Source: an uncultured Clostridium sp. (GTDB lineage Bacteria > Bacillota > Clostridia > TANB77 > CAG-508). Taken from it: a stretch of 64,000 nt of DNA. This document shows positions 16,976 to 26,397 of the stretch, piece by piece. A program made the translations under genes and the position numbers. Position 1 is the stretch's first letter, and each line of letters opens with the position of its first letter. Location: assembly GCA_900552135.1 (NCBI GenBank), contig URYN01000009.1, positions 3,168 through 67,167 on the forward strand, written 5' to 3'. Under the pieces are notes generated by a model. That model worked only from the letters and a program-made list of their open reading frames with translations, searched no databases and was not told the origin of the DNA.

Positions 16976-18271
16976 TTAAGCATAAGCGTGTTTCTTCTTG
17001 AAACTTAATAGATTTGTAATTTCCTTTTGCGTATTCTCCGCTTTTTCTGCTTTTTTTGCTTTTTCTTGAAGCATTTGTCTTGCTTGGCGTTCTGCCATTG
17101 TTTGGCATACAGCTTTTTCATAAGTAAAGTGTGTATCTTGGGCAATCTTCTCCCAATTAAATTGTTCCTTAACTTTTTGTTTTGCTTTTTTTGCAACATT
17201 TGTTGCTAGTTGATGGTCATACAATAAAGCTGTAATTGAATCTGCTATTGAATTTGCATTTCCAGCATAAGCTTTCATTCCATCTACTCCATGAGTAACA
17301 ATTTCGTCAAGTCCTCCAACATCTGAAACCACTGTTGGAACTCCTGCAAGCATAGCCTCTAATGCTACTATTCCGAAAGGTTCATAAGTACTTGGGAATA
17401 CTGCAACATCAGCACATTTGTACATTTTTTGTACTTGATTTGAATCTAAATATCCGGTAAAGTATATCTTGTCGTTTAGTCCAAGATTACTTGCTTCCTG
17501 TCTTAATTCATCCATCATTCCACCACGACCAGCAATTATTAATTTTGCATCATGATAGTTTGATAATACCTTTGGCATTGCAGCAATTAAATGTTGAATA
17601 CCTTTTTCATATACGAGTCTGCCAACATAAAGAATAATTTTTTCATTATCCATTGCATATTGTCTTCTAAAGTCGTAATCTCTTTCAATTCCTATAAAGT
17701 TAGATAAATTGATTCCATTTGGAATAACATTTATTTTTTCATAAGGTAATCCAAATAATCTTTGTAATTCATTTTTCATGTAATTACTATTTACAATTAC
17801 CTCTGATGCCTCATAAGTAAGCATCCATTCTGTGTCATTTATGTATCTTTGAGTATCATCATGTATTCCGCTATTTCTTCCTGCTTCTGTAGCATGAATA
17901 GTTGCAACAACAGGTATTCCATAAGCATTTTTTAATGCTTTAGCTGCATTTGCAACAAGCCAATCATGTGCATGAATAACGTCAAATCCACCTTCTTTGT
18001 TTATGATTTCTGTAGCTTTTGATACTAGATTGAAATTTAATTGTAGTATCCAGTCAATAAAATTGTTTGGGTGAATCATATAGTTATCTACTCTATAAAC
18101 ATTTACCCCTTTGTCATTTTCGTATTCTGGTACATCTGCGCTATCTCTGTATGTTACAACTGTAACCTCGTGTCCGTCCTTTATAAGTCTCTTAGATAAG
18201 TCGTGTACAACTCTTGCTATTCCGCCAACAATCCTTGGTGGATATTCCCATGTTAGCATTAATATCTTCAT
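16976..18271 (-). CDS. Family 4 glycosyltransferase, probable alpha-glucan (glycogen) synthase
   Basis: 431 residues with two Rossmann domains. The start is MKILMLTWEYPPRIVGGIARV, whose GGIARV loop is the donor/acceptor-binding glycine motif; HAHDWLVANAA and IPNGINL follow, and the C-terminal half has the retaining-transferase E-x7-E signature in EPFGIVALEAMLAG. These features match GT4 enzymes close to glycogen synthase and GlgM. The neighbouring divergent DUF4912 and GH57 branching-enzyme genes support a role in making a branched alpha-glucan. The ATG at 18271 has GGGAG nine bases upstream; the in-frame GTG six codons earlier lies in that site. The tail is Lys/Glu-rich. Confidence 0.82.
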   Translation of the reverse strand: MKILMLTWEYPPRIVGGIARVVHDLSKRLIKDGHEVTVVTYRDSADVPEYENDKGVNVYRVDNYMIHPNNFIDWILQLNFNLVSKATEIINKEGGFDVIHAHDWLVANAAKALKNAYGIPVVATIHATEAGRNSGIHDDTQRYINDTEWMLTYEASEVIVNSNYMKNELQRLFGLPYEKINVIPNGINLSNFIGIERDYDFRRQYAMDNEKIILYVGRLVYEKGIQHLIAAMPKVLSNYHDAKLIIAGRGGMMDELRQEASNLGLNDKIYFTGYLDSNQVQKMYKCADVAVFPSTYEPFGIVALEAMLAGVPTVVSDVGGLDEIVTHGVDGMKAYAGNANSIADSITALLYDHQLATNVAKKAKQKVKEQFNWEKIAQDTHFTYEKAVCQTMAERQARQMLQEKAKKAEKAENTQKEITNLLSFKKKHAYA

Positions 18272-18482
18272 TAGATAATCTCCCTTCACAAAGTTTTCTT
18301 TGGTTTTCTACTTCGTATATTTTTCACAGATACATTTTATACAAAAAAAATACAAATGTAAACATTTTTTGATAAAAAAATTTAAATTTTTTTAGTTTTA
18401 TTTTCCAATTTCTATTGAATTTATTTTTATTTTGATATAGGATATAATAAGATTTTATGTGAGTAAAACTAAGGAGGAAAAA

Positions 18483-19535
18483 ATGCCAAGAAAACCAGCA
18501 AATAAATTAAACGAAAATGAAGAAGTATCAAAGAAGAAAACCTCTGGTAGCGTTGAAAAAAAAGCAACCAAGAAATCTGCAACCGATTCAGCCACAACTA
18601 CAAAGGCTACAGCTGTAAAGACCGCAAAAGTTACAGCTGCAAAAGATACTGCTGTAAAAGCCTCAAGAACTACAGCTAAGAAGGAGCCTTCTACTAAGAA
18701 AGTTGCAAGTTCAAAAGAGACTAAAAAAACAAGTAAGAGTACAACTGCTAAAAAGTCTGCCGAAAAAACAGCTAAGACTACTTCTAAAAAATCAACTGGC
18801 ACTGCTTCTAAAAAGACTACTGCAAAAAAAGCAACTACTACAAAAGCAAAAAGAGCTACACGTACAAAAAAAGCAATTCTTGCAGATATAAATCCAGATG
18901 AGATAACTTCTTCAACAAATTTAACTGAAAAAATCGAGATTTTAGAATATTACGATTTACCTTATAGGTATAATCAAACGGTAGTTAAAGTTCTCGCACA
19001 AACTCCAACAACTCTATTTATTTACTGGGATATTTCTGATAAAGATAGAGAAAATTTCATTAGGCAATATGGAGCTGATTTTTTCAACAATACAAAGCCA
19101 GTTCTTATAATTCATAACAAAACCATGAATTACTCTTTCGAGATTGAAATTGATGATTTTGCTAACAGTTGGTACCTTCATGTAAATGATTCAAATTGCG
19201 AGTATTATGTAGAATTAGGACGTAGACCAAAATATAATAATTCTGAACCACAAATTAATATTCCAAATAATTATTTATATGTTTCTTCATCAAACGAGAT
19301 TGATTCTCCAAATGATCACGTTTTGTTTGATAAAGCTTTAAAAACCGTCTACTTCAAAGATGTAAAAACAAATATTGTTACTGCAAAAGATATTACTTCT
19401 ATTTCATTCTTGCGTAATATGGGCAGAATTTACAACTTATACGATTTATATAGTGACTTTACGAAGAATGCTTGGATTAATCATTGGCAATTAGATTTAA
19501 AAACTCCATCATCATCAAGTTCAACATTCAAATAA
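18483..19535 (+). CDS. DUF4912 protein with histone-H1-like Lys/Ala/Thr tail
   Basis: 350 residues. Residues 1 to about 130 are almost only Lys, Ala, Thr and Ser in irregular repeats (KKS, TTAKK, KAT), like the tails of histone H1 or of bacterial DNA- and polyanion-binding proteins. A folded part follows, with YNQTVVKVLAQTPTTLFIYWDIS and HVNDSNCEYYVELGR, typical of DUF4912, a domain found beside alpha-glucan enzymes. The tail could bind DNA, RNA or an anionic polymer, or tether the protein to glucan granules; none of these is shown. The ATG at 18483 has AAGGAGG six bases upstream; the in-frame GTG at 18459 overlaps no such site. It is 74 bp before the GH57 gene. Confidence 0.82.
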   Translation: MPRKPANKLNENEEVSKKKTSGSVEKKATKKSATDSATTTKATAVKTAKVTAAKDTAVKASRTTAKKEPSTKKVASSKETKKTSKSTTAKKSAEKTAKTTSKKSTGTASKKTTAKKATTTKAKRATRTKKAILADINPDEITSSTNLTEKIEILEYYDLPYRYNQTVVKVLAQTPTTLFIYWDISDKDRENFIRQYGADFFNNTKPVLIIHNKTMNYSFEIEIDDFANSWYLHVNDSNCEYYVELGRRPKYNNSEPQINIPNNYLYVSSSNEIDSPNDHVLFDKALKTVYFKDVKTNIVTAKDITSISFLRNMGRIYNLYDLYSDFTKNAWINHWQLDLKTPSSSSSTFK

Positions 19536-19551
19536 AATTAACTTTTCGCCT

Positions 19552-19580
19552 GAGTGCCTCCACTTAGAGTGCTGGCACTC
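19552..19580 (+). other. Hairpin between the DUF4912 and GH57 genes
   Basis: GAGTGCC (19552-19558) and GGCACTC (19574-19580) form a 7-bp stem with a 15-base loop. No T-run follows, so it is more likely an mRNA-processing or stability hairpin than a terminator. Confidence 0.5.
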
Positions 19581-19609
19581 ATGTATTATTATAAAAAGGA
19601 GAATTCATA

Positions 19610-21205
19610 ATGAAAAAAAATCCAAAGGGTTATGTAAGTTTTGTACTTCATGCACATTTGCCATTTGTTTATCATCCAGAAAGCGAAGACTATTTGGAGG
19701 AGCAATGGCTTTTTGAAGCAATATCAGAAACTTATATTCCCCTTCTTTTAAATTTTGATAAATTAGTAAAAGAGCATGTAGACTTTAGAATAACAATGTC
19801 TATGACTCCTCCTTTACTAAATATGTTAGATAATAAATTATTACAAGATAGATATATAAAATATTTGCAATCACACATCGAACTTGCCCAAAAAGAAATT
19901 GTTAGAAATGCTGACAATGAACAGCTAAAAAATTTAGCAAAATATTATGTTGATAGATATTCAAATGATTTATACACTTTCAAAGATGTATATAAGTGCA
20001 ATATCATCAATGGTTTCAAACATTTCCAAGACATTGGCGTTCTTGAAATTATAACTTGTGGTGCAACACACGGTTACTTCCCTATTCTATATGTTAATGA
20101 GAAAACAGTTAGAGCCCAAATTGCTGTCGGTGTAAAATGTTATGAAAAATATTTTGGTAGAAAGCCTCGTGGAATCTGGCTTCCGGAGTGTGGATATGTT
20201 CCAGAGGCAGATAAGTATTTACGCGAGTTTGGAATACAATATGTAATTACTGAAACTCATGGCATTCTATATGCTAACCCAACTCCTGTTTATGGAACAT
20301 TTGCACCTATCGTTTCTCCTGATGGAATTGTAGCTTTCGGTCGTGATTTAGAATCTTCAAGACAAGTTTGGAGTTCTATTAATGGTTATCCAGGAGATTA
20401 CAACTACAGAGAATGGTATAGAGATATTGGTTACGATGCCCCTTACGACTATATAAAACCTTATATTGCATGTAATGGTGCAAGAGTTCCAACTGGCATA
20501 AAATACTATAGAATAACTGGAAAAGACTGCGAAAAAGATTATTATAATGTTCAATGGGCTTGGGATTCCATCAATAAGCAAGCAGGACACTTCTTCGATT
20601 CACGAGAAACACAAATAACCGAAGCAAGTGCATTTACTGCTAATCCCCCTATCATACTTTGTCCTTACGATGCCGAACTTTATGGACACTGGTGGTATGA
20701 AGGTCCAAATTGGTTGTATACTTTATTTAAGAAAATTTATTACGACAAATGCGACTTTGATTTAATAACGCCAAGCGAATATATAGACAAATATCCACAA
20801 ATGCAAGTTGCAACTCCATGCAGATCAAGTTGGGGTGCAAATGGGTACAGCGAAGTTTGGTTAAACAGAAGCAACGATTATGTTCACAGACACCTTCATG
20901 TTGCTGGTGATAGAATGGTTGAACTTGCAAACTTATATCCTGACGAGCCTTCAGATTCACTACTTCGAAAAGCTTTAAACCAATGTGCGCGCGAATTGCT
21001 TCTTGCCCAAAGCAGTGATTGGTTATTTATAATAACCAATGGAACTATGGTAGACTATGCAAAAAAAAGAATTAAAGATCATATTGGAAGATTTACAAAA
21101 TTGTATCTTGAGATAAAAGATAATAAAATAGATGAAAACTATTTAAAGAAAATAAGCGAAATGGACTGTATCTTCCCTGAAATAGATTACATGATTTATA
21201 GATAA
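19610..21205 (+). CDS. GH57 1,4-alpha-glucan branching enzyme (DUF1957 type)
   Basis: 531 residues, the usual length. The N-terminal (beta/alpha)7 barrel opens with GYVSFVLHAHLPFVYHPE, characteristic of family GH57; the nucleophile Glu is in IWLPECGYVPEA and the acid/base Asp in CPYDAELYGHWWYEG. The C-terminal helical DUF1957 domain contains SSWGANGYSEVWLN and LLLAQSSDWLF. It cleaves alpha-1,4 links and re-forms them as alpha-1,6 branches in glycogen-like polymers, in the cytosol. With the GT4 synthase and the DUF4912 protein it forms a three-gene alpha-glucan module. AAAAAGGAG stands nine bases before the ATG. An amylase-type GH57 is less likely given the DUF1957 part. Confidence 0.9.
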   Translation: MKKNPKGYVSFVLHAHLPFVYHPESEDYLEEQWLFEAISETYIPLLLNFDKLVKEHVDFRITMSMTPPLLNMLDNKLLQDRYIKYLQSHIELAQKEIVRNADNEQLKNLAKYYVDRYSNDLYTFKDVYKCNIINGFKHFQDIGVLEIITCGATHGYFPILYVNEKTVRAQIAVGVKCYEKYFGRKPRGIWLPECGYVPEADKYLREFGIQYVITETHGILYANPTPVYGTFAPIVSPDGIVAFGRDLESSRQVWSSINGYPGDYNYREWYRDIGYDAPYDYIKPYIACNGARVPTGIKYYRITGKDCEKDYYNVQWAWDSINKQAGHFFDSRETQITEASAFTANPPIILCPYDAELYGHWWYEGPNWLYTLFKKIYYDKCDFDLITPSEYIDKYPQMQVATPCRSSWGANGYSEVWLNRSNDYVHRHLHVAGDRMVELANLYPDEPSDSLLRKALNQCARELLLAQSSDWLFIITNGTMVDYAKKRIKDHIGRFTKLYLEIKDNKIDENYLKKISEMDCIFPEIDYMIYR

Positions 21206-21602
21206 AATTTACAAATAAATTTATAGATAATTTACAGACAAAATTTATACTCATAGATATAATTTATAAATAAATATATATAAATTTATTACTAATTTTT
21301 TAATTATACTTTTTATAAAATAAGCATGAATTCATTTTTAAATTTTGAATTCGTGTTTTTTATTTCTTTTTAGTCCTTAATATTTAGTGATTTATAAAAT
21401 TTCTTCTTTCATAACTTAAGTTTTCTTTCAATTATATTTCTCATACTTTTAATTTCCAACATTTAAATCTTTTCATATTCATTTTTCTTTTGGTCAAGTT
21501 TCATTTTCTTTTTATTGGAATATTATTGTATATCAAGATTATTTTTGTAAATACTAATACAAAATATTTTAGAAATGTATAGAAAGGATTGCTTGATTCA
21601 CA
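21206..21602. other. Gap of about 400 bp without a gene
   Basis: Extremely AT-rich. It holds the terminator at 21325-21370 and presumably the promoter of the ytxC-like gene, for which I find no convincing pair of hexamers. No ORF with a ribosome binding site is seen. Confidence 0.6.
21325..21370 (+). terminator. Terminator after the GH57 gene
   Basis: CATGAATTCA (21325-21334) pairs with TGAATTCGTG (21346-21355), one wobble pair, followed by TTTTTTATTTCTTTTT. It ends the DUF4912-GH57 transcript about 120 bp after the stop. Confidence 0.75.
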
Positions 21603-22538
21603 ATGATTTCACTTTGTATAAAAAGCAACAAAAATGATATTATAGATTTTTTATTCTCAGACATAGCAAATATTGATTTAGACAATATTACTTTTGTTAA
21701 GAAACAATTTTCAAAGTACATTAATCTAATAGTTCATTACTCTGGCAACAATGAATCCGAATTTTATAGTGCATTAAGCAATTCTATTGCGAATTGTATA
21801 TTGTGCTGTTACGAAGAAAAAATTATTCATAAATTGTCTATGCAAAATTATTTTTATTTTGACAATGACGATATAGTGTGTATCGAAAAAATATGTAATT
21901 TGTTACTCTCTGATGCCAAGTGTGTTTCATGTGAATCAGACGATAAATTCTTTAGTGCAATTAATCATATAGACAATCCTGAATTTGATTCTGTACTTTC
22001 AGAAATAGCCAATAGGAAAAATATTCTATGGTGCAAGGTTTTAAAATATATTTCTTCACATAAAAGCATTCTTCTAGAAGGATTTATTACATTCAGAATA
22101 AAAGATTATATCGATATTTTAGATAATGCAGTTGATTTTTCAGTCAGCCAATTTGTGATAAATCGTGAATACACTGAATTTATTGATTTATTAAAAATCT
22201 ATATAAACTCTCACCAAATAAATTGCAATCTTGTACATTTGGTATATGTTAATAATGAATCACTTTTATTAGATGAAGAGAAGAATATTATTTCATTGAC
22301 AAAAAATAATTTGGATACAAAATTTTTGTCAGACATAACCTTCTCTTCAAATGACTATGCACTAAATTCCCTTTTAACTTTATTGCCAAAAAAGATTATT
22401 ATTCATTTAATAAATCCCGAAGATGATTTTATAAATACTATAAAATCTATTTTTTGCGATAGAGTTACTATTTGTACTAATTGCAATATTTGCAAGACTT
22501 ACAGACTACTAAATAATGAGCAAGGATTAAACAGCTAA
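21603..22538 (+). CDS. ytxC: YtxC-like sporulation-associated protein
   Basis: 311 residues. The middle region ILLEGFITFRIKDYIDIL followed by NREYTEFIDLLKIYI is the hallmark of the YtxC family (PF08812), whose members are found in endospore formers and are counted among sporulation-associated proteins of unknown function. The rest is helical and acidic with many Asn and Cys; the C-terminus has a cysteine cluster (CDRVTICTNCNICKTC-like pattern, four Cys within about 16 residues) that could bind a metal or be a redox site. The ATG has AAAGGA upstream at ordinary distance. It stands alone between long AT-rich gaps. Family call is from pattern memory. Confidence 0.7.
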   Translation: MISLCIKSNKNDIIDFLFSDIANIDLDNITFVKKQFSKYINLIVHYSGNNESEFYSALSNSIANCILCCYEEKIIHKLSMQNYFYFDNDDIVCIEKICNLLLSDAKCVSCESDDKFFSAINHIDNPEFDSVLSEIANRKNILWCKVLKYISSHKSILLEGFITFRIKDYIDILDNAVDFSVSQFVINREYTEFIDLLKIYINSHQINCNLVHLVYVNNESLLLDEEKNIISLTKNNLDTKFLSDITFSSNDYALNSLLTLLPKKIIIHLINPEDDFINTIKSIFCDRVTICTNCNICKTYRLLNNEQGLNS

Positions 22539-22560
22539 TTCATATTGATTTTATATTCAT

Positions 22561-22587
22561 CTTCAATAGGTCTTCCACCTGTTGAAG
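22561..22587. terminator. Hairpin between convergent ytxC-like and rhodanese genes
   Basis: CTTCAATAGG (22561-22570) pairs with CCTGTTGAAG (22578-22587); T-rich bases (CTCTTTC) follow on the plus strand. Probable weak terminator. Confidence 0.5.
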
Positions 22588-22669
22588 CTCTTTCATATGC
22601 TGAAGCAATCCATTAGTTGCTCTTTATAAAAAATAAATCAAATTGAGTTTTATTTTATATTTTTATACT

Positions 22670-23002
22670 TTATATGATAGCTTTGAATGTATAAACATTT
22701 TTATAACCATTTTGCATTAATATTTCTTTTACAATCCTGCTTCTCTTTCCTGATTTACAATAAAGCAATATAATCTCGTCCCTATCTTGTATTTCAGTTA
22801 TTATATTTTCGGCTTCATAAATTGGTATATTAATAGCTCCAGTCAAATGTCTTTCACGATATTCTTCAGGAGAACGCACATCTATTATTACAGCCTTCTC
22901 CCTATTATATATTTCAATAGCCTCATCGTAGGTTAAATCTGTTTTATCTATTCTTGAGAGAACCTTATTGCAAAGTCTTTTATATATATTTCTGAATTGC
23001 AT
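22670..23002 (-). CDS. Rhodanese-domain protein
   Basis: 110 residues, a single rhodanese domain. The conserved entry is AVIIDVRSPEEYRERHLTGAIN and the active-site loop is LLYCKSGKRSR, with the catalytic Cys that carries a persulfide. Single-domain rhodaneses move sulfane sulfur from thiosulfate or a protein persulfide to acceptors such as cyanide or proteins. No signal peptide. I chose the ATG at 23002, which has GGAG nine bases upstream; the ATG at 23017 lies directly against the T-run of the preceding terminator. It is alone, without a partner sulfur gene. Confidence 0.85.
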   Translation of the reverse strand: MQFRNIYKRLCNKVLSRIDKTDLTYDEAIEIYNREKAVIIDVRSPEEYRERHLTGAINIPIYEAENIITEIQDRDEIILLYCKSGKRSRIVKEILMQNGYKNVYTFKAII

Positions 23003-23017
23003 ATTATCACACTCCAT

Positions 23018-23056
23018 AAAAAAAGTTATTGATAATATATTCTATTATCAATAACC
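23018..23056 (-). terminator. Terminator of the secDF cluster
   Basis: A perfect 13-bp stem (GTTATTGATAATA 23025-23037 with TATTATCAATAAC 23043-23055) followed on the minus strand by seven T residues. It ends the long cluster running from tgt/yajC/secD to secF, or at least the secDF part. Confidence 0.85.
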
Positions 23057-23184
23057 TCTTTTTGTTAATTTTATGTTAATTTTGTGCTAATTATTTATTA
23101 TTAATTTCATTACTTTATTTTGTTTCAATATTTTATTTTTTGTTATTTTATTTTCAAATTCTCCATTTCATTTGACTTTTCAAA

Positions 23185-23823
23185 CTATGCTTCTTTTGAG
23201 TTCTTCTTTTTTCCAAAATAAATCATTGTAATTGTTATTGATGCTATATAAACAACAACTGCAATTATTGAGGTTAGTCTATTAATTGGTATTCTTGTAA
23301 CAGCATATAAACTTGATAATATTGCTTGTGGTGCGACTATTGCCATTGCTGTAGTATATAAAACATATAATATTCCTTGCTTTCTATATACAATCATTGC
23401 ATATAAAATTGTAACAATACTTAATATTGATATTGGTAATATGTATGGCTTTATTAATGTACGCAATCTTACATTTGCATTTTGAACTACTTCAACATCA
23501 TCTATTGAATTTTCTAGTTCATACTTTTCATTTATCTTTGTATTTAGTTCATTTATTTGTCCTTCAGATGCTTCTTTTACTGTTATTTGAACCATATCTT
23601 CATATAACTCTACTTTTTGTATAATTACTCTCTGTCCCTTGAATACCTCTGATGTAATTTGCTTAATGTCATTTATCTCAAAAGTTTTTCCTATATTAAT
23701 TGCAATTTGAGTATTCTCTGAATATTTTAATCCAACATTAAAACCTTTTACTGCTATCACAATTATTCCTGCAATTAGTAAACATATTAATAAAATTGAA
23801 ACTACCCTTTTCATTACCTTCAT
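23185..23823 (-). CDS. secF: SecF-like translocase subunit, reduced
   Basis: 212 residues, clearly shorter than the usual 290 or more. One N-terminal helix is followed by NVGLKYSENTQIAINIG, a SecF-type beta-strand start, a small P1 domain with a KVEL/KINEKYELEN region, and only about three C-terminal helices instead of five. The gene overlaps the secD stop by one base (TAATG), so the pairing with SecD is firm. SecD-SecF use the ion gradient to pull exported proteins from the outer side of SecYEG. The short membrane part may be a lineage-specific reduction; I see no frameshift that would explain it. Confidence 0.72.
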   Translation of the reverse strand: MKVMKRVVSILLICLLIAGIIVIAVKGFNVGLKYSENTQIAINIGKTFEINDIKQITSEVFKGQRVIIQKVELYEDMVQITVKEASEGQINELNTKINEKYELENSIDDVEVVQNANVRLRTLIKPYILPISILSIVTILYAMIVYRKQGILYVLYTTAMAIVAPQAILSSLYAVTRIPINRLTSIIAVVVYIASITITMIYFGKKKNSKEA

Positions 23824-25121
23824 TATTTTTTCCTTTCTATTTCAAATAATTGTATTGCAAAGATTATTGCGTTATATATAACCATTGTTAACTCTGCCCA
23901 GAATAAAATCATTCCAACACTTGAAATTTCTTGCCAACTTATCAAAGCAAATGCAACAGCAAGAATTGTTACTGGAACTAAGGCAATTACAATTTTAAAT
24001 ATTGCTTTATTTACATTTTTCTTTGTATGTTCTAAGTCTTGTCCTTTGCTATATTCTTTTAATACTGACCATAATATAAAATATTCAATTATATAAGAAA
24101 CTGCTATTGCAAATATACCAGCTAAAGTTAATTCTACATTTCCAAATCTTACTGCAAGTAGTAAAAGTGCTATAAATCCTAGACTTGTAAATACACCCAT
24201 AACACCATTTTTCTTAAATCTAACTATCATTGCTACTCCTGCTAACACAGCTATTACAGCAAAAGTAATGGTCATTATTTTTATTTCATATTCTGTTATA
24301 TCAGAATATACAAATCTATTTACATCTATTTTGTATGTTATAGGCATTGGATCTGTGTTTAAGAATACTGCAATATTTTGAGCTTGTTTATAATAACTTT
24401 CTAATTCAGAAGTTGATGAAGTTGTGCCTAGTGATAATTCTATAATTCCGTCAGAAATTTCTTCATCAAAATACGTTGTTATTATAGTTTCATCATCTAA
24501 CATCATCTTTATTTTTTTAGTTGTATCATTTCCTTCACTGTCTTTTGAGCTTATGTATTGTTGAGATATCTCTTTTAATTTTTCTGTGCCTTCTTTGTTA
24601 AATTGTATTGTTAAGTATGCTGTGTATGAACTTGCAGAAGCTTGTACTCTTGTTGCAGATGCTTTTTCTACATCTTTATTCGATAATAACACTTCTGACG
24701 TATCATTATCAACTACTTTAAACTCACCTTTTGTAGCAACATATTGAGCAATATAATCTGTATCATTATTTTCAGTAACCTCTAAACTTATATCTCCATT
24801 AGCTTCGTTTTCTCTAATTAGATAATTTTCTACTTTCATATAAGCTAATCTTTGTTCAGCTATCTCTTTTGACTTTTGATAATTGTCCAAAGTTAATACA
24901 TCTTCTGTATTAGATTCTTTGCTTTCGTCAACTTTTATTATAATATTTCTTGCTCCATAAAGATCCATTCCCAATTTGTATTCTGGAATTATGTTTTTCA
25001 TAGAATTTTTGTCTTGTACAAAAATTCCAACAAAAGAAATAACAGCTATCAATATTATTACAACTACTGTTAATATTCTTCCTAGTAACTTTAGTGATAA
25101 TTTGCTTTTACTTTTTTTCAA
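23823..25121 (-). CDS. secD: SecD-like translocase subunit
   Basis: 432 residues. One N-terminal helix, then the P1 start YKLGMDLYGARNIIIKVDE (SecD normally has LGLDLQGG), a beta-rich periplasm-like part with the ATRVQAS stretch and FNKEGTEKLKEIS, and about five C-terminal helices ending in FEIERKK. Start: TTG at 25121, because GGAGG stands eight bases before it; the frame runs a few codons further upstream but that part contains the binding site. It belongs to a cluster with secF, yajC and TIGR04086, all envelope export genes. Sequence is divergent from textbook SecD, notably the loss of the QGG motif. Confidence 0.78.
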   Translation of the reverse strand: MKKSKSKLSLKLLGRILTVVVIILIAVISFVGIFVQDKNSMKNIIPEYKLGMDLYGARNIIIKVDESKESNTEDVLTLDNYQKSKEIAEQRLAYMKVENYLIRENEANGDISLEVTENNDTDYIAQYVATKGEFKVVDNDTSEVLLSNKDVEKASATRVQASASSYTAYLTIQFNKEGTEKLKEISQQYISSKDSEGNDTTKKIKMMLDDETIITTYFDEEISDGIIELSLGTTSSTSELESYYKQAQNIAVFLNTDPMPITYKIDVNRFVYSDITEYEIKIMTITFAVIAVLAGVAMIVRFKKNGVMGVFTSLGFIALLLLAVRFGNVELTLAGIFAIAVSYIIEYFILWSVLKEYSKGQDLEHTKKNVNKAIFKIVIALVPVTILAVAFALISWQEISSVGMILFWAELTMVIYNAIIFAIQLFEIERKK

Positions 25122-25139
25122 TTTATTTTCCTCCAAATT

Positions 25140-25799
25140 TTATAATAATTTTGTTCCATTTATATAAAGTTCATACCATATATTTAAATACTTCGCTGCA
25201 TATTTGCTCATCATTGTTCTATCCATAAATATCTCAAAGTAATCAAGCACAGGACAGATTTTTGTATCTATTGTTAAACTTAAACTTACTTTTCTGTTTA
25301 CAGCATCAATTGTAAATTCAGAATCCGTTACAGCATAATTTACTTTATCGTGTTTGTCAAATGAAGAAATATTAGGATTTCTTACTCTATCTCTATGAAC
25401 ATCTGACTTGTCCGCAAGTATTAGTGCAGCTGATATGTCACTAACAGCTGTACCCGTTGCTTCATCGTGGTTTCCAATAGCCATCATTATTTCAGTTCTA
25501 TCTTTTATGTCCATTCCAATTTCTTTTAATATGTTGTAAGCAAGAATTGCTCCAGAATGAGCATGATCCACTCTGTTTACACAATTTCCTATGTCATGCA
25601 TATAGCCTGCAATCTTTGCAAGTTCAATTCTGTGTTCATTATATCCAAGTTCTTTTAAAACATAACCCGCTCTATTTGAAACAATTGATATATGTCTTGT
25701 TGCATGCTCTGTATAACCTAGTGCATCGAGTTGTTTTTGTGCACCTATAATCAAGCTATTTACTTCTTCATTATTCTTTACATCTTCAAATGTAATCAT
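25140..25799 (-). CDS. HD-domain phosphohydrolase
   Basis: 219 residues. The metal ligands of an HD domain are visible: His in EHATRHISIV, the HD pair in YMHDIGN, further His in HAHSG and GNHDE, and Asp in LILADKSDVHRDRVR. The fold fits metal-dependent phosphohydrolases acting on nucleotides or cyclic dinucleotides; substrate unknown. The C-terminal 70 residues (from about VNYAV) are an added beta-rich region. GGGGG precedes the ATG by seven bases. It is immediately upstream of secD (18 bp), so co-transcribed with the translocase genes, as seen in several Clostridia. Confidence 0.82.
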   Translation of the reverse strand: MITFEDVKNNEEVNSLIIGAQKQLDALGYTEHATRHISIVSNRAGYVLKELGYNEHRIELAKIAGYMHDIGNCVNRVDHAHSGAILAYNILKEIGMDIKDRTEIMMAIGNHDEATGTAVSDISAALILADKSDVHRDRVRNPNISSFDKHDKVNYAVTDSEFTIDAVNRKVSLSLTIDTKICPVLDYFEIFMDRTMMSKYAAKYLNIWYELYINGTKLL

Positions 25800-25977
25800 G
25801 TTTTTCCCCCGCTTTTTAGATTCTACTCTATTTAATTAAAAATATCAACCATTTTACTGCATTTTTAACTAATTTTGTAACAAATTTTTACTTATAAATA
25901 GCTTTTAATTGGTAAATAAAATTGCTTTTTTATTATTCAGTTTTACTATAAATTTAATTTTTATTGGTATATATAAT

Positions 25978-26397
25978 TTATCTTTTCAAGTTAACTCCAA
26001 TTATTCCTCCAAACATTCCAGCAATTATTGCAGATATTATTATAATTAAGCTATTAAAATCAAATGAAAAATTTCCATTTACCATACTTGATAATAGATA
26101 TATTATAGCTATATAAATCAATCCTACCAAAGCACCATTTAAAAGTCCTTTTTTTGATATTTTTGATACACTAATTATGCTTCCTATTAGAATGCTTATT
26201 GCTGTAACAGCTATTATAACTGGTATTATAGTGTTCTCATTTATGTTAGTATTTGCAAGAACCGTTGAAAATATAACAAGCGAGATTAAAGTTATAACTA
26301 TTGCTGTAATACTTCCTTTTAATACGTCTATAAATTTACTCTTTTCCTTAATGTTATTATCCAATGATGTTATTTTAGTAATTTCTTTAATGTTCAT
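25978..26397 (-). CDS. TIGR04086-family membrane protein
   Basis: 139 residues with four hydrophobic helices and the family-typical pattern GLLNGALVGLIYIAIIYLL near the third helix and AGMFGGIIGVNL at the C-terminus. These proteins of unknown function are encoded beside yajC in many Clostridia, as here. A short charged N-terminus (residues 1-25) precedes the first helix. GGAGG precedes the ATG by seven bases. The function may relate to membrane protein insertion, but that is only a context inference. Confidence 0.78.
   Translation of the reverse strand: MNIKEITKITSLDNNIKEKSKFIDVLKGSITAIVITLISLVIFSTVLANTNINENTIIPVIIAVTAISILIGSIISVSKISKKGLLNGALVGLIYIAIIYLLSSMVNGNFSFDFNSLIIIISAIIAGMFGGIIGVNLKR

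Noticed and set aside
18455..18802. 115-codon minus-strand frame opposite the DUF4912 gene tail
   Set aside because: Antisense of the Lys/Ala/Thr repeats; it has no start signals.
19552..19580. GAGTGCC...GGCACTC as a second CIRCE site
   Set aside because: CIRCE has GCACTC on the left and GAGTGC on the right with a nine-base spacer; here the order is reversed and the spacer is 15.
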